The notes under the pieces are model-generated. The model was not told the DNA's origin. It saw only the letters and a list, made by a program, of their open reading frames with translations, and did no database searches. Positions 35,769 to 44,804 of a DNA stretch of 64,000 nt are shown here, piece after piece; position 1 is the stretch's first letter; every line of letters starts with the position of its first letter. The stretch is from an uncultured Desulfobulbaceae bacterium (lineage in GTDB: Bacteria; Desulfobacterota; Desulfobulbia; Desulfobulbales; Desulfocapsaceae). The DNA lies in NCBI GenBank assembly GCA_903887485.1, contig CAISPV010000003.1:26133-90132 (forward strand), given 5' to 3'. Position numbers and translations under genes: made by a program.

Positions 35769-36599
35769 TCACTGGGCATAGCTGTGCACACCTCCGAGTA
35801 GAAACGTTACTCCCCAAAGGGTAAAGAGCACTGAGGCAAAACCGATAACGGCCATGACCGCTGCTCGTTTTCCTCGCAAGCCGGCGGAAAAACGCTGATG
35901 AATTTGGGCGGCATAGAGAAACCAGGTAATCAGTGACCAGGTCTCTTTTGGATCCCATTGCCAGTAGGCTCCCCAGGCTTGATGGGCCCATATAGATCCG
36001 GTTATGATGCCAAGGGTCAACAGGACAAAACCGGTGGCCAGGCAGTGGCTGTTTAATTGATCCAGGGAATCGAGCGAGGGCAGACGGGTGAAGAAATAGC
36101 CAAATCGCTTGCTTTTCAGTTCGCGTTCCTGCAGGAGATACATGATCCCGCCACAAAATGCCAGGGCCAGAAAAGCATACGATATCACTGAAATGCCGGC
36201 ATGGACTGGCAGCCACCAGCTTTGCAGGGCTGGTGGCAGTGGATTTATGGTACGGGATGCGCCGGCGGCAAGCAGGAGGAGGATAAAAAGCAAGAGGGAG
36301 ATAAAAGCGCCAAAATTTTTGACTGTATATCGCCACCGGAAGGAAAAATAGGCCCAAGTTACCGACCAGGCAAAAAAAACAATCGTTTCATGCTGCGAAG
36401 TAATGGGTGTATATCCGGTCTGCAGATACCGGAACAGGATATACAGGGTCTGCAGAATGCCTGCGGTCAACAGGGTCAGTCTGGCAAGATTTCTGATGCT
36501 TTTCTTTTGCTTGACAAAAAAGATGCCATACAAGATCAGGGCGGTAAAACTTACAGCCAGAACCACCCAAAAAAGTAAGTAACTTATTTCACCCATCAT
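35769..36599 (-). CDS. ccsA: Cytochrome c assembly protein, CcsA/ResC type
   Basis: This 276-residue inner-membrane protein has about eight helices. The heme-handling WWD-like motif reads 'WGAYWQWDPKETWSLITW'. Conserved histidines ('TSQHETIVFF', 'LPVHAGISV') serve as heme ligands. System II cytochrome c maturation pairs CcsA with a CcsB/ResB partner, which is not in this window. The gene lies directly ahead of hemA, a common arrangement in Desulfobacterota. Confidence 0.92.
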   Translation of the reverse strand: MMGEISYLLFWVVLAVSFTALILYGIFFVKQKKSIRNLARLTLLTAGILQTLYILFRYLQTGYTPITSQHETIVFFAWSVTWAYFSFRWRYTVKNFGAFISLLLFILLLLAAGASRTINPLPPALQSWWLPVHAGISVISYAFLALAFCGGIMYLLQERELKSKRFGYFFTRLPSLDSLDQLNSHCLATGFVLLTLGIITGSIWAHQAWGAYWQWDPKETWSLITWFLYAAQIHQRFSAGLRGKRAAVMAVIGFASVLFTLWGVTFLLGGVHSYAQ

Positions 36600-36680
36600 T
36601 ATTATTCAGATTAAGGAATGAATCTCAGGAGAACAAACCAGCATTTAGGCATGCATGCTGCCTTACAGTACGTCGCATGG

Positions 36681-37352
36681 TCAATATCCTCGCATCTTCT
36701 GTACTATATATTTTGCATTTATTTCCGGTGGCAGAATTTTATATAGTTGTTCCTGCAGAAGTTGCCACTCTTTTTTTTTGAGAAGAGAAAGGATGTCGGT
36801 CTGGATAATCCTTGCAAACAGCAGGTTATGTTTTTCTTGGGAAGAACCTTGGCCTACTGTAAGTCGCCGAATCTCAGTAAGAAGTTTCACGAGATCGCCA
36901 TATTCCGGCCCATAGCGCAGTTCCAGCTCTTTGCGGATAGTGGCGGCCAGGGCCGGACTGCCGCCACCCGTTGAGATTGCGATCAGAAGTTCGCCCCGGC
37001 GGATGGTGGCGGCGGTTTGAAAGGTGCAGGCGCCGGGATTGTCGGCAATATTGACCGGAATCCTCCGTTCTCTGGCCTCGGTCGCTATCTGATGCTGAAC
37101 CTCTGGGCAGTTAGTCAAGGCAAAGGCCAGGATTGCTTCCTGCAGATCGCCTGTCATGTATGTCCTCGGTACCCATTCCAGGTTGTTCTTGTCTATGAGT
37201 TGTTTTAGCTCGAGAGAGATTTCAGGGCTAATAATCCGTACTCGGGCATCACAGAGCAGGAGAGCTGTTATTTTGCGGGTGGCAACGGCGCCACCACCTA
37301 TGACTACACAGAGTTGACCAGCAATATTCAGATTGATTGGGTAAAAGGCCAT
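36681..37352 (-). CDS. Precorrin-2 dehydrogenase / sirohydrochlorin ferrochelatase-like (Met8/CysG N-domain)
   Basis: This 223-residue NAD-dependent enzyme of siroheme synthesis has the N-terminal 'VVIGGGAVATRKITALL' Rossmann motif and 'NIADNPGACTFQTAATIRRG', both typical of Met8/CysG-B. The segment 'ISTGGGSPALAATIRKEL' marks the dimerisation/chelatase domain. Together with cbiK it indicates siroheme and cobalamin precursor synthesis. It is the first gene of a met8-ccsA-hemA-unknown cluster. Confidence 0.93.
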   Translation of the reverse strand: MAFYPINLNIAGQLCVVIGGGAVATRKITALLLCDARVRIISPEISLELKQLIDKNNLEWVPRTYMTGDLQEAILAFALTNCPEVQHQIATEARERRIPVNIADNPGACTFQTAATIRRGELLIAISTGGGSPALAATIRKELELRYGPEYGDLVKLLTEIRRLTVGQGSSQEKHNLLFARIIQTDILSLLKKKEWQLLQEQLYKILPPEINAKYIVQKMRGY

Positions 37353-37698
37353 ATCTTTCCGTGGTTCAGTCCTTTTTACAGCACAGTAAAGAGATAGATT
37401 AGAGATAGATTAATTGTCAGGTGCGATAACGAAATAACCAATCCGTTGCGCAGGCCAAGGCCGGAGTCTCGATTTCAACTTGTTTACCTGATAGAGAGTC
37501 GCTTGCTTCAGGGGTCGCCCCGGCGGAAGAGAGTTTTGATCATTTTTTTTGTGGTTCCTGATGCCGGTCAAGGTGTCTCAATGTTCCGGTTATTTCTGAA
37601 CGACGGTTTGCGGCTATATCCCCCAAAAAAAAAGAAGGGGCTGATTGATGTAACTCAATCAGCCCCTTCAAACTAACTAAAAACAAGGATTATGTCAA
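37353..37698. other. Intergenic region with terminator and possible repeat fragment
   Basis: There is no gene. It holds the terminator listed at 37625-37669. CAGGTGCGATAACGAAATAACC (about 37418-37439) resembles one arm of the composite repeat family (AGGAGCCGTAACGAAATA) without its partner arm, so it may be a decayed copy. Confidence 0.4.
37625..37669 (-). terminator. Rho-independent terminator of the small exported protein gene
   Basis: On the minus strand GAAGGGGCTGATTGA and TCAATCAGCCCCTTC form a perfect 15-bp stem with a 6-base loop, followed by nine T. It is 30 bases beyond the stop of the gene at 37699-37929. Confidence 0.95.
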
Positions 37699-37929
37699 TT
37701 AGCAACCTTCGATAGCAGCCTTCTTGCCGGCAGCAATTTTTCCATCTTTTACAGTTACTTTGTCGCCAACTTTTGCAGCGCCATCAGCAGTTGCCGTGGT
37801 ACCATCATCACAGGTTACGGTTACTTTTGTACCATCAACGGCCTTAACAACACCGGTGCAGGCAAAAGAAGAAGCAGCACAAACCATGAATGACAGAGCA
37901 ACAACGACAGAAACTATTCCTTTTTTCAT
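37699..37929 (-). CDS. Small exported protein, unknown function
   Basis: This has 76 residues from the ATG at 37929, which has GGAG seven bases upstream. A clear Sec signal peptide ends near 'AASSFA'. The mature part of about 50 residues is a small beta-rich domain ('CTGVVKAVDGTKVTVTCDDG', then 'VGDKVTVKDGKI') with three cysteines, the last being the C-terminal residue. It looks like a periplasmic SH3/KOW-like barrel. The strong ribosome-binding site and terminator suggest high expression. The family is not recognised. Confidence 0.8.
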   Translation of the reverse strand: MKKGIVSVVVALSFMVCAASSFACTGVVKAVDGTKVTVTCDDGTTATADGAAKVGDKVTVKDGKIAAGKKAAIEGC

Positions 37930-38054
37930 TTTTTTCTCCAAGAGTATTAGATTATTCTTATCTGGATTATTCCAGGATTAAACAAGCTATTCTTGAGCAA
38001 GAATTTACTCATCTGGTGGGTATATGTCAATTGAAAATCCGACAATAATGAATG

Positions 38055-38558
38055 CTAATTCATTATTTTTTTGATGTCCTGTTCAAGAACTGCGTGGGGG
38101 ACATAGCCTGGATATTTTTTGACCACATTTCCTTCTTTGTTGATAAGAAATGAGGTGGGAATACCGACTACTCCGCCAAAATTACGGGTAGTGGTTGCGT
38201 CTGCCATCAAAACAGGATAGTTGATGGAACGTTTTTCAACAAGCTTTGCAACAACGTCTGCTCCTCCTTCATCGACAGAAAGCCCTACCACTGAAAAATT
38301 CGCCTTGGAGAATTGCTGGTGTAATTCTATCAGTGTCGGGACTTCTTGCATGCAGGGAGGGCACCAGGTTGCAAAAAAGGTTACGAGTAAGGTCTTTCCT
38401 GCAAAGTCGGCGCTGTTGACTGTAGAGCCACTGACGGCATTGGGGAGGCTAAATGAGGGCATCTTTGCCGCTGCATAGGCGGTACTGATGGAAAACAGCA
38501 GGCAGAAGACTATGGTTTGTGCTACTTTACCGAGAAAGGTGTTGGCAATTATTTTCAT
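38055..38558 (-). CDS. TlpA-like periplasmic thioredoxin-fold protein
   Basis: This is a 167-residue thiol-disulfide protein. The N-terminal signal sequence (about 1-30) exports it. The active site is 'FFATWCPPCMQ' (Cys66-Cys69), and the cis-proline loop reads 'GVVGIPTSFLI'. TlpA/ResA relatives keep apocytochrome c cysteines reduced, so with ccsA nearby a role in cytochrome c maturation is plausible. That link is inference. Confidence 0.92.
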   Translation of the reverse strand: MKIIANTFLGKVAQTIVFCLLFSISTAYAAAKMPSFSLPNAVSGSTVNSADFAGKTLLVTFFATWCPPCMQEVPTLIELHQQFSKANFSVVGLSVDEGGADVVAKLVEKRSINYPVLMADATTTRNFGGVVGIPTSFLINKEGNVVKKYPGYVPHAVLEQDIKKIMN

Positions 38559-38920
38559 TCACTTGACTCCAGATTATTAGTAAAATTTTTTACATTACTT
38601 ACATTACAAGACCATAAAGTATGTTATTTCTGCAGAAAGTCAACCGATAAAGAAGGGATCGTTGGTGATAGTAAGAGAAATTGCCATTATATGATAAAAG
38701 GATCATAACATGATGTGGCAAAATACATTTTATGGTACATTCATTTACTGAAAAAAGAGTCAGGAGTTGTTAAGGAGCGAGCAATGCTTTTCTGGTCATT
38801 TTCTTCCGGCTCCTTAGTCATTCCCGTCATTATAAGGTTAATGTTGTCCTTGAATGACGGCTTAAGGGCTTTTTGTTTGTAAATTTATTTTCTCTTTCCC
38901 TGGATTTTTAAGGTGCTCCC
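38559..38920. other. Intergenic region ahead of surA
   Basis: There is no gene. A hairpin-like pair TAAGGAGC (38771-38778) and GGCTCCTTA (about 38808-38816) resembles the ends of the composite repeat but lacks the inner stem. AT-rich sequence on both sides probably contains the divergent promoters of the TlpA-like gene and surA. Confidence 0.35.
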
Positions 38921-39940
38921 ATGAATATCTTATCTGTTGTCGCACGTTTTTTGTCTTTTTCTGGAGCAACCATTCTGCTTTTCCTGCCTCTTGTTTTTCC
39001 TGGGAATTGCTTTGCTGAACTGGTTGATCGGGTTGTCGCGGTTGTGAATGATGATGTTATCACTATGTCGGAAGTCAATGAAGAAGGGCGAGGTTTCTTT
39101 CAGAAAATAACGGAACAGGCTCCAGCCGCAGAACTGGCTGCGGCCCTTAGACGCGGCAGAGAAGAAGTGCTTAATGGACTTATCGATAAAAAACTTATTG
39201 CCCAGGAAGCGGTAAAACAGAAGGTAACAGTTACTGATGCGGAACTTGAGGCCGCGTTCAAGCAGATGATTGCGACTAATAATATGAATCCTGAACAGTT
39301 CCGTGATCAATTAAGCAATCTGGGCATGACCGAGGAGATTTATCGGGATAATTTAAGAAATCAAATACTGCAAAGTAAACTTATTAATTATGAGGTACGC
39401 TCAAAGATTATTATTACCGATGATATGATTCTTGATTATTATGATACCCGTTACACCAAACATGTGGAGAAAGGTGGTTATTATCTCCTGCAGATGGGTT
39501 TTGTCTGGAAAAAAGATCCAAAGAATCTTGACCAAGTAGATGCATCCATAAAATTGGATGCCAAAAAGAAGGCGGAGCGAGTGCGCGGCTTAGTGGACAG
39601 CGGTCAGGATTTTTCAACGCTTGCTAAGAAGTTTTCAGAACTCCCCTCGGCTGCAGATGGCGGGAATATTGGAACATTCCAAAAAGAGGAAATGGCAGAC
39701 TATATGTGGACGGCCATCTCTCCCCTTAAGTCTGGTCAAGTAAGCAAGGTTGTGGAGACACCTGACGGATATCAGTTTTTTAAACTTCTTTCCAGTCAGG
39801 ATGGGGGCGTTGTGTTTCAGGCCCCATACGAATCGGTGAAAGAAGAGATAAAAAAAACACTGTATGAAGAAAAAATGAAAAAGGAATTTGAGGCCTGGGT
39901 CAAAAAAATTAAAGAGGCCTCATATATTAACAGGATGTAA
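38921..39940 (+). CDS. surA: Periplasmic chaperone / peptidyl-prolyl isomerase SurA
   Basis: This 339-residue protein assists outer-membrane protein folding. The signal peptide ends after 'GNCFA'. A SurA-N chaperone domain follows ('DRVVAVVNDDVITMSEV'), then a single parvulin domain ('FSTLAKKFSELPSAADGGNIG'). E. coli SurA has two parvulin domains, and one is common in this phylum. It heads a + strand pair with recO, 71 bases away. Confidence 0.92.
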   Translation: MNILSVVARFLSFSGATILLFLPLVFPGNCFAELVDRVVAVVNDDVITMSEVNEEGRGFFQKITEQAPAAELAAALRRGREEVLNGLIDKKLIAQEAVKQKVTVTDAELEAAFKQMIATNNMNPEQFRDQLSNLGMTEEIYRDNLRNQILQSKLINYEVRSKIIITDDMILDYYDTRYTKHVEKGGYYLLQMGFVWKKDPKNLDQVDASIKLDAKKKAERVRGLVDSGQDFSTLAKKFSELPSAADGGNIGTFQKEEMADYMWTAISPLKSGQVSKVVETPDGYQFFKLLSSQDGGVVFQAPYESVKEEIKKTLYEEKMKKEFEAWVKKIKEASYINRM

Positions 39941-40011
39941 AGTCTTCAAGGGATTGTTTGGTCGAAGGTTTGGTGGGCGAGCTTGCGCTCTGGACGGGGA
40001 AGTAGGGGCGA

Positions 40012-40821
40012 ATGGAGCCCCAGAATCTGAACAGTTATTATCTCATGCCCGAGCCTGGTAAAGAGTCTGCCGCGATTGTCCTTGACTGTCATGATCATGG
40101 TGAAGCGGATCAGATCGTTACTTTTTACTGCCGAGATATCGGGAGGATGACGGGTATTGCCAAGGGGGCAAAACGGAGTCAAAAGCGCTTTGTCAACAAG
40201 CTTGAACTCTTTAGTCTCCTCTCCATCCGGTATACGGAACCACGGCACGGCAATCTGGTCTTTATCGTCGAGGCGGAACTGCTCGAGAGCTTTATCCATC
40301 TTCGACAGAGCATGTCGCTCTATATGGCGGCCACAGTTCTTCGTGAACTGACCCTTGTGGCAACCCGTGACCTTGATGGTGATGATGGATTCTTCTCTCT
40401 TCTGCACTGGGGGCTGCAGGCGCTGGAGACTGGACGACCTGATCTGACCGTTCTGGCCTTGTTTCAAATAAAATATTTTGAGCAGATAGGCTACCGGCCC
40501 AATTTCAGCTCCTGTCTGCGATGTAATCAGCCATTTGGTGTCATCCGAGGCTATGGTTTTGATAGCCGGGCTGGGAGTATCGTGTGTCGATATTGTCAGA
40601 CAGAGCGGGGACAGGCACCAGTTCTACCCCTTTCTCAGGGGACGATCAAAATCCTGGCATCAGCCCAGAATCAACCCCTGGACCGTTTGCATCGGCTTCA
40701 TTTGTCTGGTTCCAGTCTTCACGAAGCACTTTCCCTTTTGTATCATTATGGACGGCATCTGTTGCAGCGAGAGATCTGCTCCTTGAAACTACTCAGTGAT
40801 GCTCATTGGCGAGGACGATAA
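40012..40821 (+). CDS. recO: DNA repair protein RecO
   Basis: This 269-residue protein mediates RecFOR loading of RecA. The N-terminal OB fold 'AIVLDCHDHGEADQIVTFY' and 'GIAKGAKRSQKRF' are canonical. The C-terminal half has a four-cysteine zinc site (CLRC and CRYC). The ATG at 40012 follows AGGGGCGA. It converges on birA, with 22 bases between the stops. Confidence 0.93.
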   Translation: MEPQNLNSYYLMPEPGKESAAIVLDCHDHGEADQIVTFYCRDIGRMTGIAKGAKRSQKRFVNKLELFSLLSIRYTEPRHGNLVFIVEAELLESFIHLRQSMSLYMAATVLRELTLVATRDLDGDDGFFSLLHWGLQALETGRPDLTVLALFQIKYFEQIGYRPNFSSCLRCNQPFGVIRGYGFDSRAGSIVCRYCQTERGQAPVLPLSQGTIKILASAQNQPLDRLHRLHLSGSSLHEALSLLYHYGRHLLQREICSLKLLSDAHWRGR

Positions 40822-40843
40822 AAACGGACGAGCATAATAATGC

Positions 40844-41788
40844 TCAGAGATATTGCAGTTCCCCGCTATGTTCAATAATTTGATTGCCATCGTCAAGTCG
40901 CATGACAATGGCGCCATCGGGCCTGATTCCAGTCACCCTTGCCTCGTATTGCGGTTTTTTTTGGATATCATAACCATAGAGTACTCGTCTTCCCAGGGTG
41001 TCCGATAAATTCTTCCACTGCTCAAGCAGGAGATGATCTTTCTGTCCTTCCGAATCGCCTGAATCTTCCCAGGAAAAATCACGGTGCAGGTCTTGTTCTT
41101 CTTCGTAACAGAGGATTCCTATATTCCAGATCATCTTTGCTAAAAATGAAATGGTAAAGTCATGGAGATTGACTGGGGTGCCCAGGGTATGGCTCAGTGA
41201 TACCGCCAGATTGGCCAAGGTTTCAGGAAAGCAGTTATTGTTAATGTTGATCCCAAAACCAAGCAGATGGTATTCCTCTCCATAGTGGGGACTGCGAAAA
41301 CTTTCCACCAGAAAACCACCGATTTTTTGTCCGGAAACCAGGACATCATTGACCCAACGCACACAGGCCTTCTTGGCGCCCAGATCACGAACGGCCTCGC
41401 AACAGGCAACTCCAAGAGCAAGAGGCAAGAGGGTTCTGGCCCGGGGCATGAAGGTATCGGCCAAAATTATACAACCCCAGAGCCCGCCTATCGGGGCGTG
41501 CCAGGTACGAGCAAATCGACCCTTTGAGTGAATCAGCGTGTCGGCAAGAATCACGGTTCCGCTGGCCGCTGAACCGCCTATCTCTTCATAATTGATAATA
41601 TGCTGGCGGGCTTGTTCCATGGCCCTGCCCATTGAAGAATGGCACTGAATCACTGAGCCGATAATGGCCCCATAACGAATGATTTTTTCAGGAGAGGGAT
41701 ACTGGGGATTCTGTCGGCGGTTGGGTAGTTCATGCTTCCTGAGGTATTCCTGCAAAGAAGCAGGGGTCGGGCGATTTATTGCCGTCAT
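40844..41788 (-). CDS. Biotin--protein ligase-like protein, divergent (no HTH domain)
   Basis: This 314-residue protein of the biotin/lipoate ligase fold shows the catalytic-lysine segment 'VRWVNDVLVSGQKIGGFLVE' and 'LLGFGININNN', both typical of BirA. However, the nucleotide/biotin loop, usually GRGRRGRxW, reads 'SKGRFARTWHAP'. The first 90 residues are not the helix-turn-helix of repressor-type BirA. It lies in the same orientation as the biotinyl-carrier-like gene upstream, 98 bases away, and may be dedicated to it. Confidence 0.85.
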   Translation of the reverse strand: MTAINRPTPASLQEYLRKHELPNRRQNPQYPSPEKIIRYGAIIGSVIQCHSSMGRAMEQARQHIINYEEIGGSAASGTVILADTLIHSKGRFARTWHAPIGGLWGCIILADTFMPRARTLLPLALGVACCEAVRDLGAKKACVRWVNDVLVSGQKIGGFLVESFRSPHYGEEYHLLGFGININNNCFPETLANLAVSLSHTLGTPVNLHDFTISFLAKMIWNIGILCYEEEQDLHRDFSWEDSGDSEGQKDHLLLEQWKNLSDTLGRRVLYGYDIQKKPQYEARVTGIRPDGAIVMRLDDGNQIIEHSGELQYL

Positions 41789-41886
41789 GAAAGTGGTACA
41801 AAAAAGAATTTCAGCATAAGGGATAAGCTATTAAGGAACCTGGGGTGACGAGGTTTATCTTATGGCAATTCCTCGTCACTCCAATG

Positions 41887-42567
41887 CTACTCTTCTTCTA
41901 AGTTGGCAGGTTCAATCAGCTTGTCCCAGTCCGCTTTGACCCTGGTAATGATCTTCTGGATCAGTGGCAATTTGTCCGAGGCGCAGATGCCGATCAGTGG
42001 TTGTCCCTGGTCGACTGAGACCCCGGGGGTGAAGTAAACCGAATGGATGACGCCGGTTTCACCGGTATAATAGATAGGGGTATCACGCTTCATCAACGAC
42101 ATGATAATGATTTCATCACCGGGTTTGACGGTGAGTGTTTTTGCCCCGTTTTTTTCGATTCGGGACTGAATATCAAGGGAGAAAAAATATTTTGCCCTCT
42201 CCGGGGCCGGAAAAAGATACAGGACTTCCTTGAGGATGCCCTCGATAACTTCTTTCTTTTTCAGCGGGTGACGGATAGTCAGCAGTCTTTCTCCTGCCTC
42301 CACAAACTGCCCTTCAAGCTCCGTGCGCACAGAAGAGATCGTGCCATTGGTTTTTGCTGTAACAAGTTTCGGGTTTCGTTCCCTGGTAATTTCAAAAAGT
42401 GGACTGCCGGGAATGTGTAACCATTCACCACTTGGTGAATTGACATTACTTCCTTCCGCGACCTTGAAATTGACACGGCCGGTATGTGTTGCGCAGATCT
42501 CTACATAGTCATAAGGATCAGAGTGATACTTGCCTAAAATTGCATCAAAATCTATTTCTTCAGTCAT
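41887..42567 (-). CDS. Biotinyl/lipoyl-carrier-like protein with two barrel-sandwich domains
   Basis: This has 226 residues and no signal peptide. The C-terminal domain (about 155-205) follows the biotin-carrier pattern: 'VKPGDEIIIMSLMKRDTPI', a G-V-I turn, 'VSVDQGQPLIGI'. The modifiable lysine sits in SLMKR, where acetyl-CoA carboxylase BCCP has EAMKM. The N-terminal part (about 25-105) is a second, related barrel without an MK motif ('GRVNFKVAEGSNV', 'GTISSVRTELEGQFVEAGE'). A biotin ligase gene follows. No carboxylase subunit is nearby, so its client enzyme is unknown. Confidence 0.8.
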   Translation of the reverse strand: MTEEIDFDAILGKYHSDPYDYVEICATHTGRVNFKVAEGSNVNSPSGEWLHIPGSPLFEITRERNPKLVTAKTNGTISSVRTELEGQFVEAGERLLTIRHPLKKKEVIEGILKEVLYLFPAPERAKYFFSLDIQSRIEKNGAKTLTVKPGDEIIIMSLMKRDTPIYYTGETGVIHSVYFTPGVSVDQGQPLIGICASDKLPLIQKIITRVKADWDKLIEPANLEEE

Positions 42568-42655
42568 TCATTAACCTTGCTTGTAAGGAGGGTAACGGGT
42601 GTGTGCTCCGTTAGCAGTTTTTTGTAACCGACCTGCTTGTTTTCCCGGGGTTGTA

Positions 42656-43186
42656 TCAGTGATGTGTGCCAGGCATGGCGTCCTGTGCTCCCTGGCCGCC
42701 GCCATGACCTGAACCTGCCGCACTGCCCCGGTGTATGGCGATAAGCGGTGATTGTGCCCTCTCCATATCCACAATCTGGCATTGCGAGGCAGAGGCCCTG
42801 TTGCTTACATATTTTTTTGAGGTAGAGGAGAAAATCCCGTTGGCATGGGCCTTGATGGTATCGTAAATGACCCATTTGTCTCGACCTTGTTCAACTCCCG
42901 CATTATCCATAAGTGTACAGAGAATTTCAACATTTTTTATATCGTGATTGCTGTTGTTGTCAATGGCAAAAGCGGCATGGGCTAGATGTCCCTCCTCCTG
43001 CACAGCTACCTCAAAACGGGCAAGAATAACGGTGTCCAGCAGTTCCTGGGCCGTTGCAGAGACTTGCACTGGTGGCAGCAGGATTGTGGCCATGTCAGGG
43101 GATTTGTTGAAGGTGTAGATGGCAAAGATGAAAAGACCGAGGATAACTGTACTGATTCCTATCTTGCTCCAAAATTTGCCATTCAT
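42656..43186 (-). CDS. Membrane-anchored protein of unknown function with Gly/His-rich tail
   Basis: This 176-residue protein has one N-terminal membrane anchor (about residues 8-25) and an exported domain with an FxLYD-like look ('HAAFAIDNNSNHDIKNVEIL'). It ends in a Gly/Gln/His-rich tail ('GSGHGGGQGAQDAMPGTHH'). AGGAG precedes the ATG. It is the first gene of the run leading to the biotin-carrier-like protein and the ligase, 88 bases upstream of the former. The function is not recognised. Confidence 0.75.
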   Translation of the reverse strand: MNGKFWSKIGISTVILGLFIFAIYTFNKSPDMATILLPPVQVSATAQELLDTVILARFEVAVQEEGHLAHAAFAIDNNSNHDIKNVEILCTLMDNAGVEQGRDKWVIYDTIKAHANGIFSSTSKKYVSNRASASQCQIVDMERAQSPLIAIHRGSAAGSGHGGGQGAQDAMPGTHH

Positions 43187-43518
43187 GAAAGTACTCCTTT
43201 TTTCAGTATGTTAATCGTTTTCTGCAAAAATAAATAAAGGAATGTCGCAAAGATTGTTCCCTTGTCAGCCAGGCATTAATATGAAGAGCATATTTCCCAA
43301 ATCCATCATATTTTATACTTATATAACTGCCACATGGCAAGATTATTCGTACCTATATATTGCCATATTGTAAGCAATACTAACACGTTTCCGCCAGATC
43401 GACCGCCTTTTGCCATCCCGCTCCTTTACAATTTATCTGGCTCCGAGTATCATAGGCTCAATAATTGCATTAAGTTTTCAATGTTTTTATAAATTTCAAC
43501 CTGACAGGAGTTCCCCTT
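43187..43518. other. AT-rich divergent intergenic region ahead of lptA
   Basis: These 332 bases carry no gene. The region is AT-rich and should hold the divergent promoters for lptA and the membrane-anchored gene. AGGAG lies 9 bases ahead of the lptA ATG. I saw no convincing hairpin or repeat. Confidence 0.4.
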
Positions 43519-44052
43519 ATGCGTCTTTCTTGCCTCGTTAATCTTCGGCTTTTTGTTCATACCCTGTTGTTGTTCGCGTTGTTCATAGCTGTCCCTGCAT
43601 GGTCTGCCGATAAGGCCACTACCAATAAGGCTCCTATTAATATCGAGGCTGACCGGATGGTTTCGCTCGAGCAAAAGAATAGTGTCCTGTTTTCTGGTAA
43701 CGTTCATGCCACCCAGGCGGACGTGAAGATCAACTCAAATGAGATGACCGTTTATTACAGTCAGGCAAGCAAGGGTGGCGGACAGGAGGTTAAAAAACTT
43801 CTCTGTGTTGGCAATGTGGAGGTCTCCAAGGGTGACTGGCTTGGCACTGGGGATAAAATGGACTATCTAGCCCCGGAAAGAAAGGTTATCCTCTCAGGAG
43901 GGGCTAAGGCCTGGCAGGGGAAAAATCAGGTGTCTGGCGAGACCATTGTCTATTATCTGGACGAAGGTCGCTCCGAGGTTGTTCCTACCAACGCATCCAC
44001 TCCTTCCGGCAAAAAAGGCGGGCGGGTCAGTGCCACCATCATCCCGAAATAA
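43519..44052 (+). CDS. lptA: Lipopolysaccharide transport periplasmic protein LptA
   Basis: This 177-residue OstA-like protein forms the LPS bridge across the periplasm. The signal peptide ends near 'AVPAWSA'. The LptA core 'PINIEADRMVSLEQKNSVLF' and 'FSGNVHATQADVKINSNEM' is clear, and the C-terminus is slightly basic. It is the first gene of lptA-lptB-rpoN, with lptB 21 bases away. The presence of lptA/B indicates an LPS-containing outer membrane. Confidence 0.93.
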   Translation: MRLSCLVNLRLFVHTLLLFALFIAVPAWSADKATTNKAPINIEADRMVSLEQKNSVLFSGNVHATQADVKINSNEMTVYYSQASKGGGQEVKKLLCVGNVEVSKGDWLGTGDKMDYLAPERKVILSGGAKAWQGKNQVSGETIVYYLDEGRSEVVPTNASTPSGKKGGRVSATIIPK

Positions 44053-44073
44053 TATCTGATCAGACATTCACTC

Positions 44074-44796
44074 ATGGCCCAGCTTGAAACCAATAAAATT
44101 GTTAAACGCTATCGTAACCGCACCGTGGTCGATGGCGTCAGCCTGCAGGTGAACACCGGTATTGTGGTTGGTCTGCTTGGCCCAAACGGTGCCGGCAAGA
44201 CTACCTCGTTCTATACCATTGCCGGATTTATCCGGCCAGACAGTGGGCAGGTGTTGCTCAATGGTGAGGATATTACCGCCCTTCCTATTCACAAACGGGC
44301 CTTGAAGGGCATTTCCTATCTTGCCCAGGAGCCATCAGTCTTTAAAAAGCTGACCGTTGAAGAAAACGTCCGCATTATCCTTGAACCGCTTGGCCTGTCC
44401 AGAAACGAGATCAATAATCGGATCAATGAGCTGATGGCAGATCTGAAAATTGAATACCTGCGCCACAACAAGGGTCATGCCTTGTCAGGCGGTGAACGAC
44501 GGCGGGTAGAGATCATGCGGGCCTTGTCTACGCGGCCAAACTTTATCCTGCTAGATGAACCCTTTGCCGGTATTGATCCGCTGGCCGTCGCCGATCTGCA
44601 GAAGATTATCATGGGATTGAAGGATAAAGGCATCGGCGTCCTGATCTCTGATCACAACGTCCGTGAGACCCTGCAGGTATGTGACTTTGCCTATATCATG
44701 AACTCCGGGCAGATTCTCACTAGTGGCGTGGCCGATGACATCATCGCCAGTGAAGTGGCCAGGAAAATGTATTTGGGCGAAAACTTCAGCATGTAA
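44074..44796 (+). CDS. lptB: LPS export ABC transporter ATPase LptB
   Basis: This 240-residue cytosolic ATPase powers LPS extraction by LptFG. Walker A is 'GPNGAGKTTSFY', the signature is 'LSGGERRRVEIMRAL', and Walker B is 'FILLDEPFAGIDP'. The LptB-specific C-terminus 'ARKMYLGENFSM' is present. It is sandwiched between lptA and rpoN as in most proteobacteria. Confidence 0.97.
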   Translation: MAQLETNKIVKRYRNRTVVDGVSLQVNTGIVVGLLGPNGAGKTTSFYTIAGFIRPDSGQVLLNGEDITALPIHKRALKGISYLAQEPSVFKKLTVEENVRIILEPLGLSRNEINNRINELMADLKIEYLRHNKGHALSGGERRRVEIMRALSTRPNFILLDEPFAGIDPLAVADLQKIIMGLKDKGIGVLISDHNVRETLQVCDFAYIMNSGQILTSGVADDIIASEVARKMYLGENFSM

Positions 44797-44804
44797 ACGA
44801 GATT

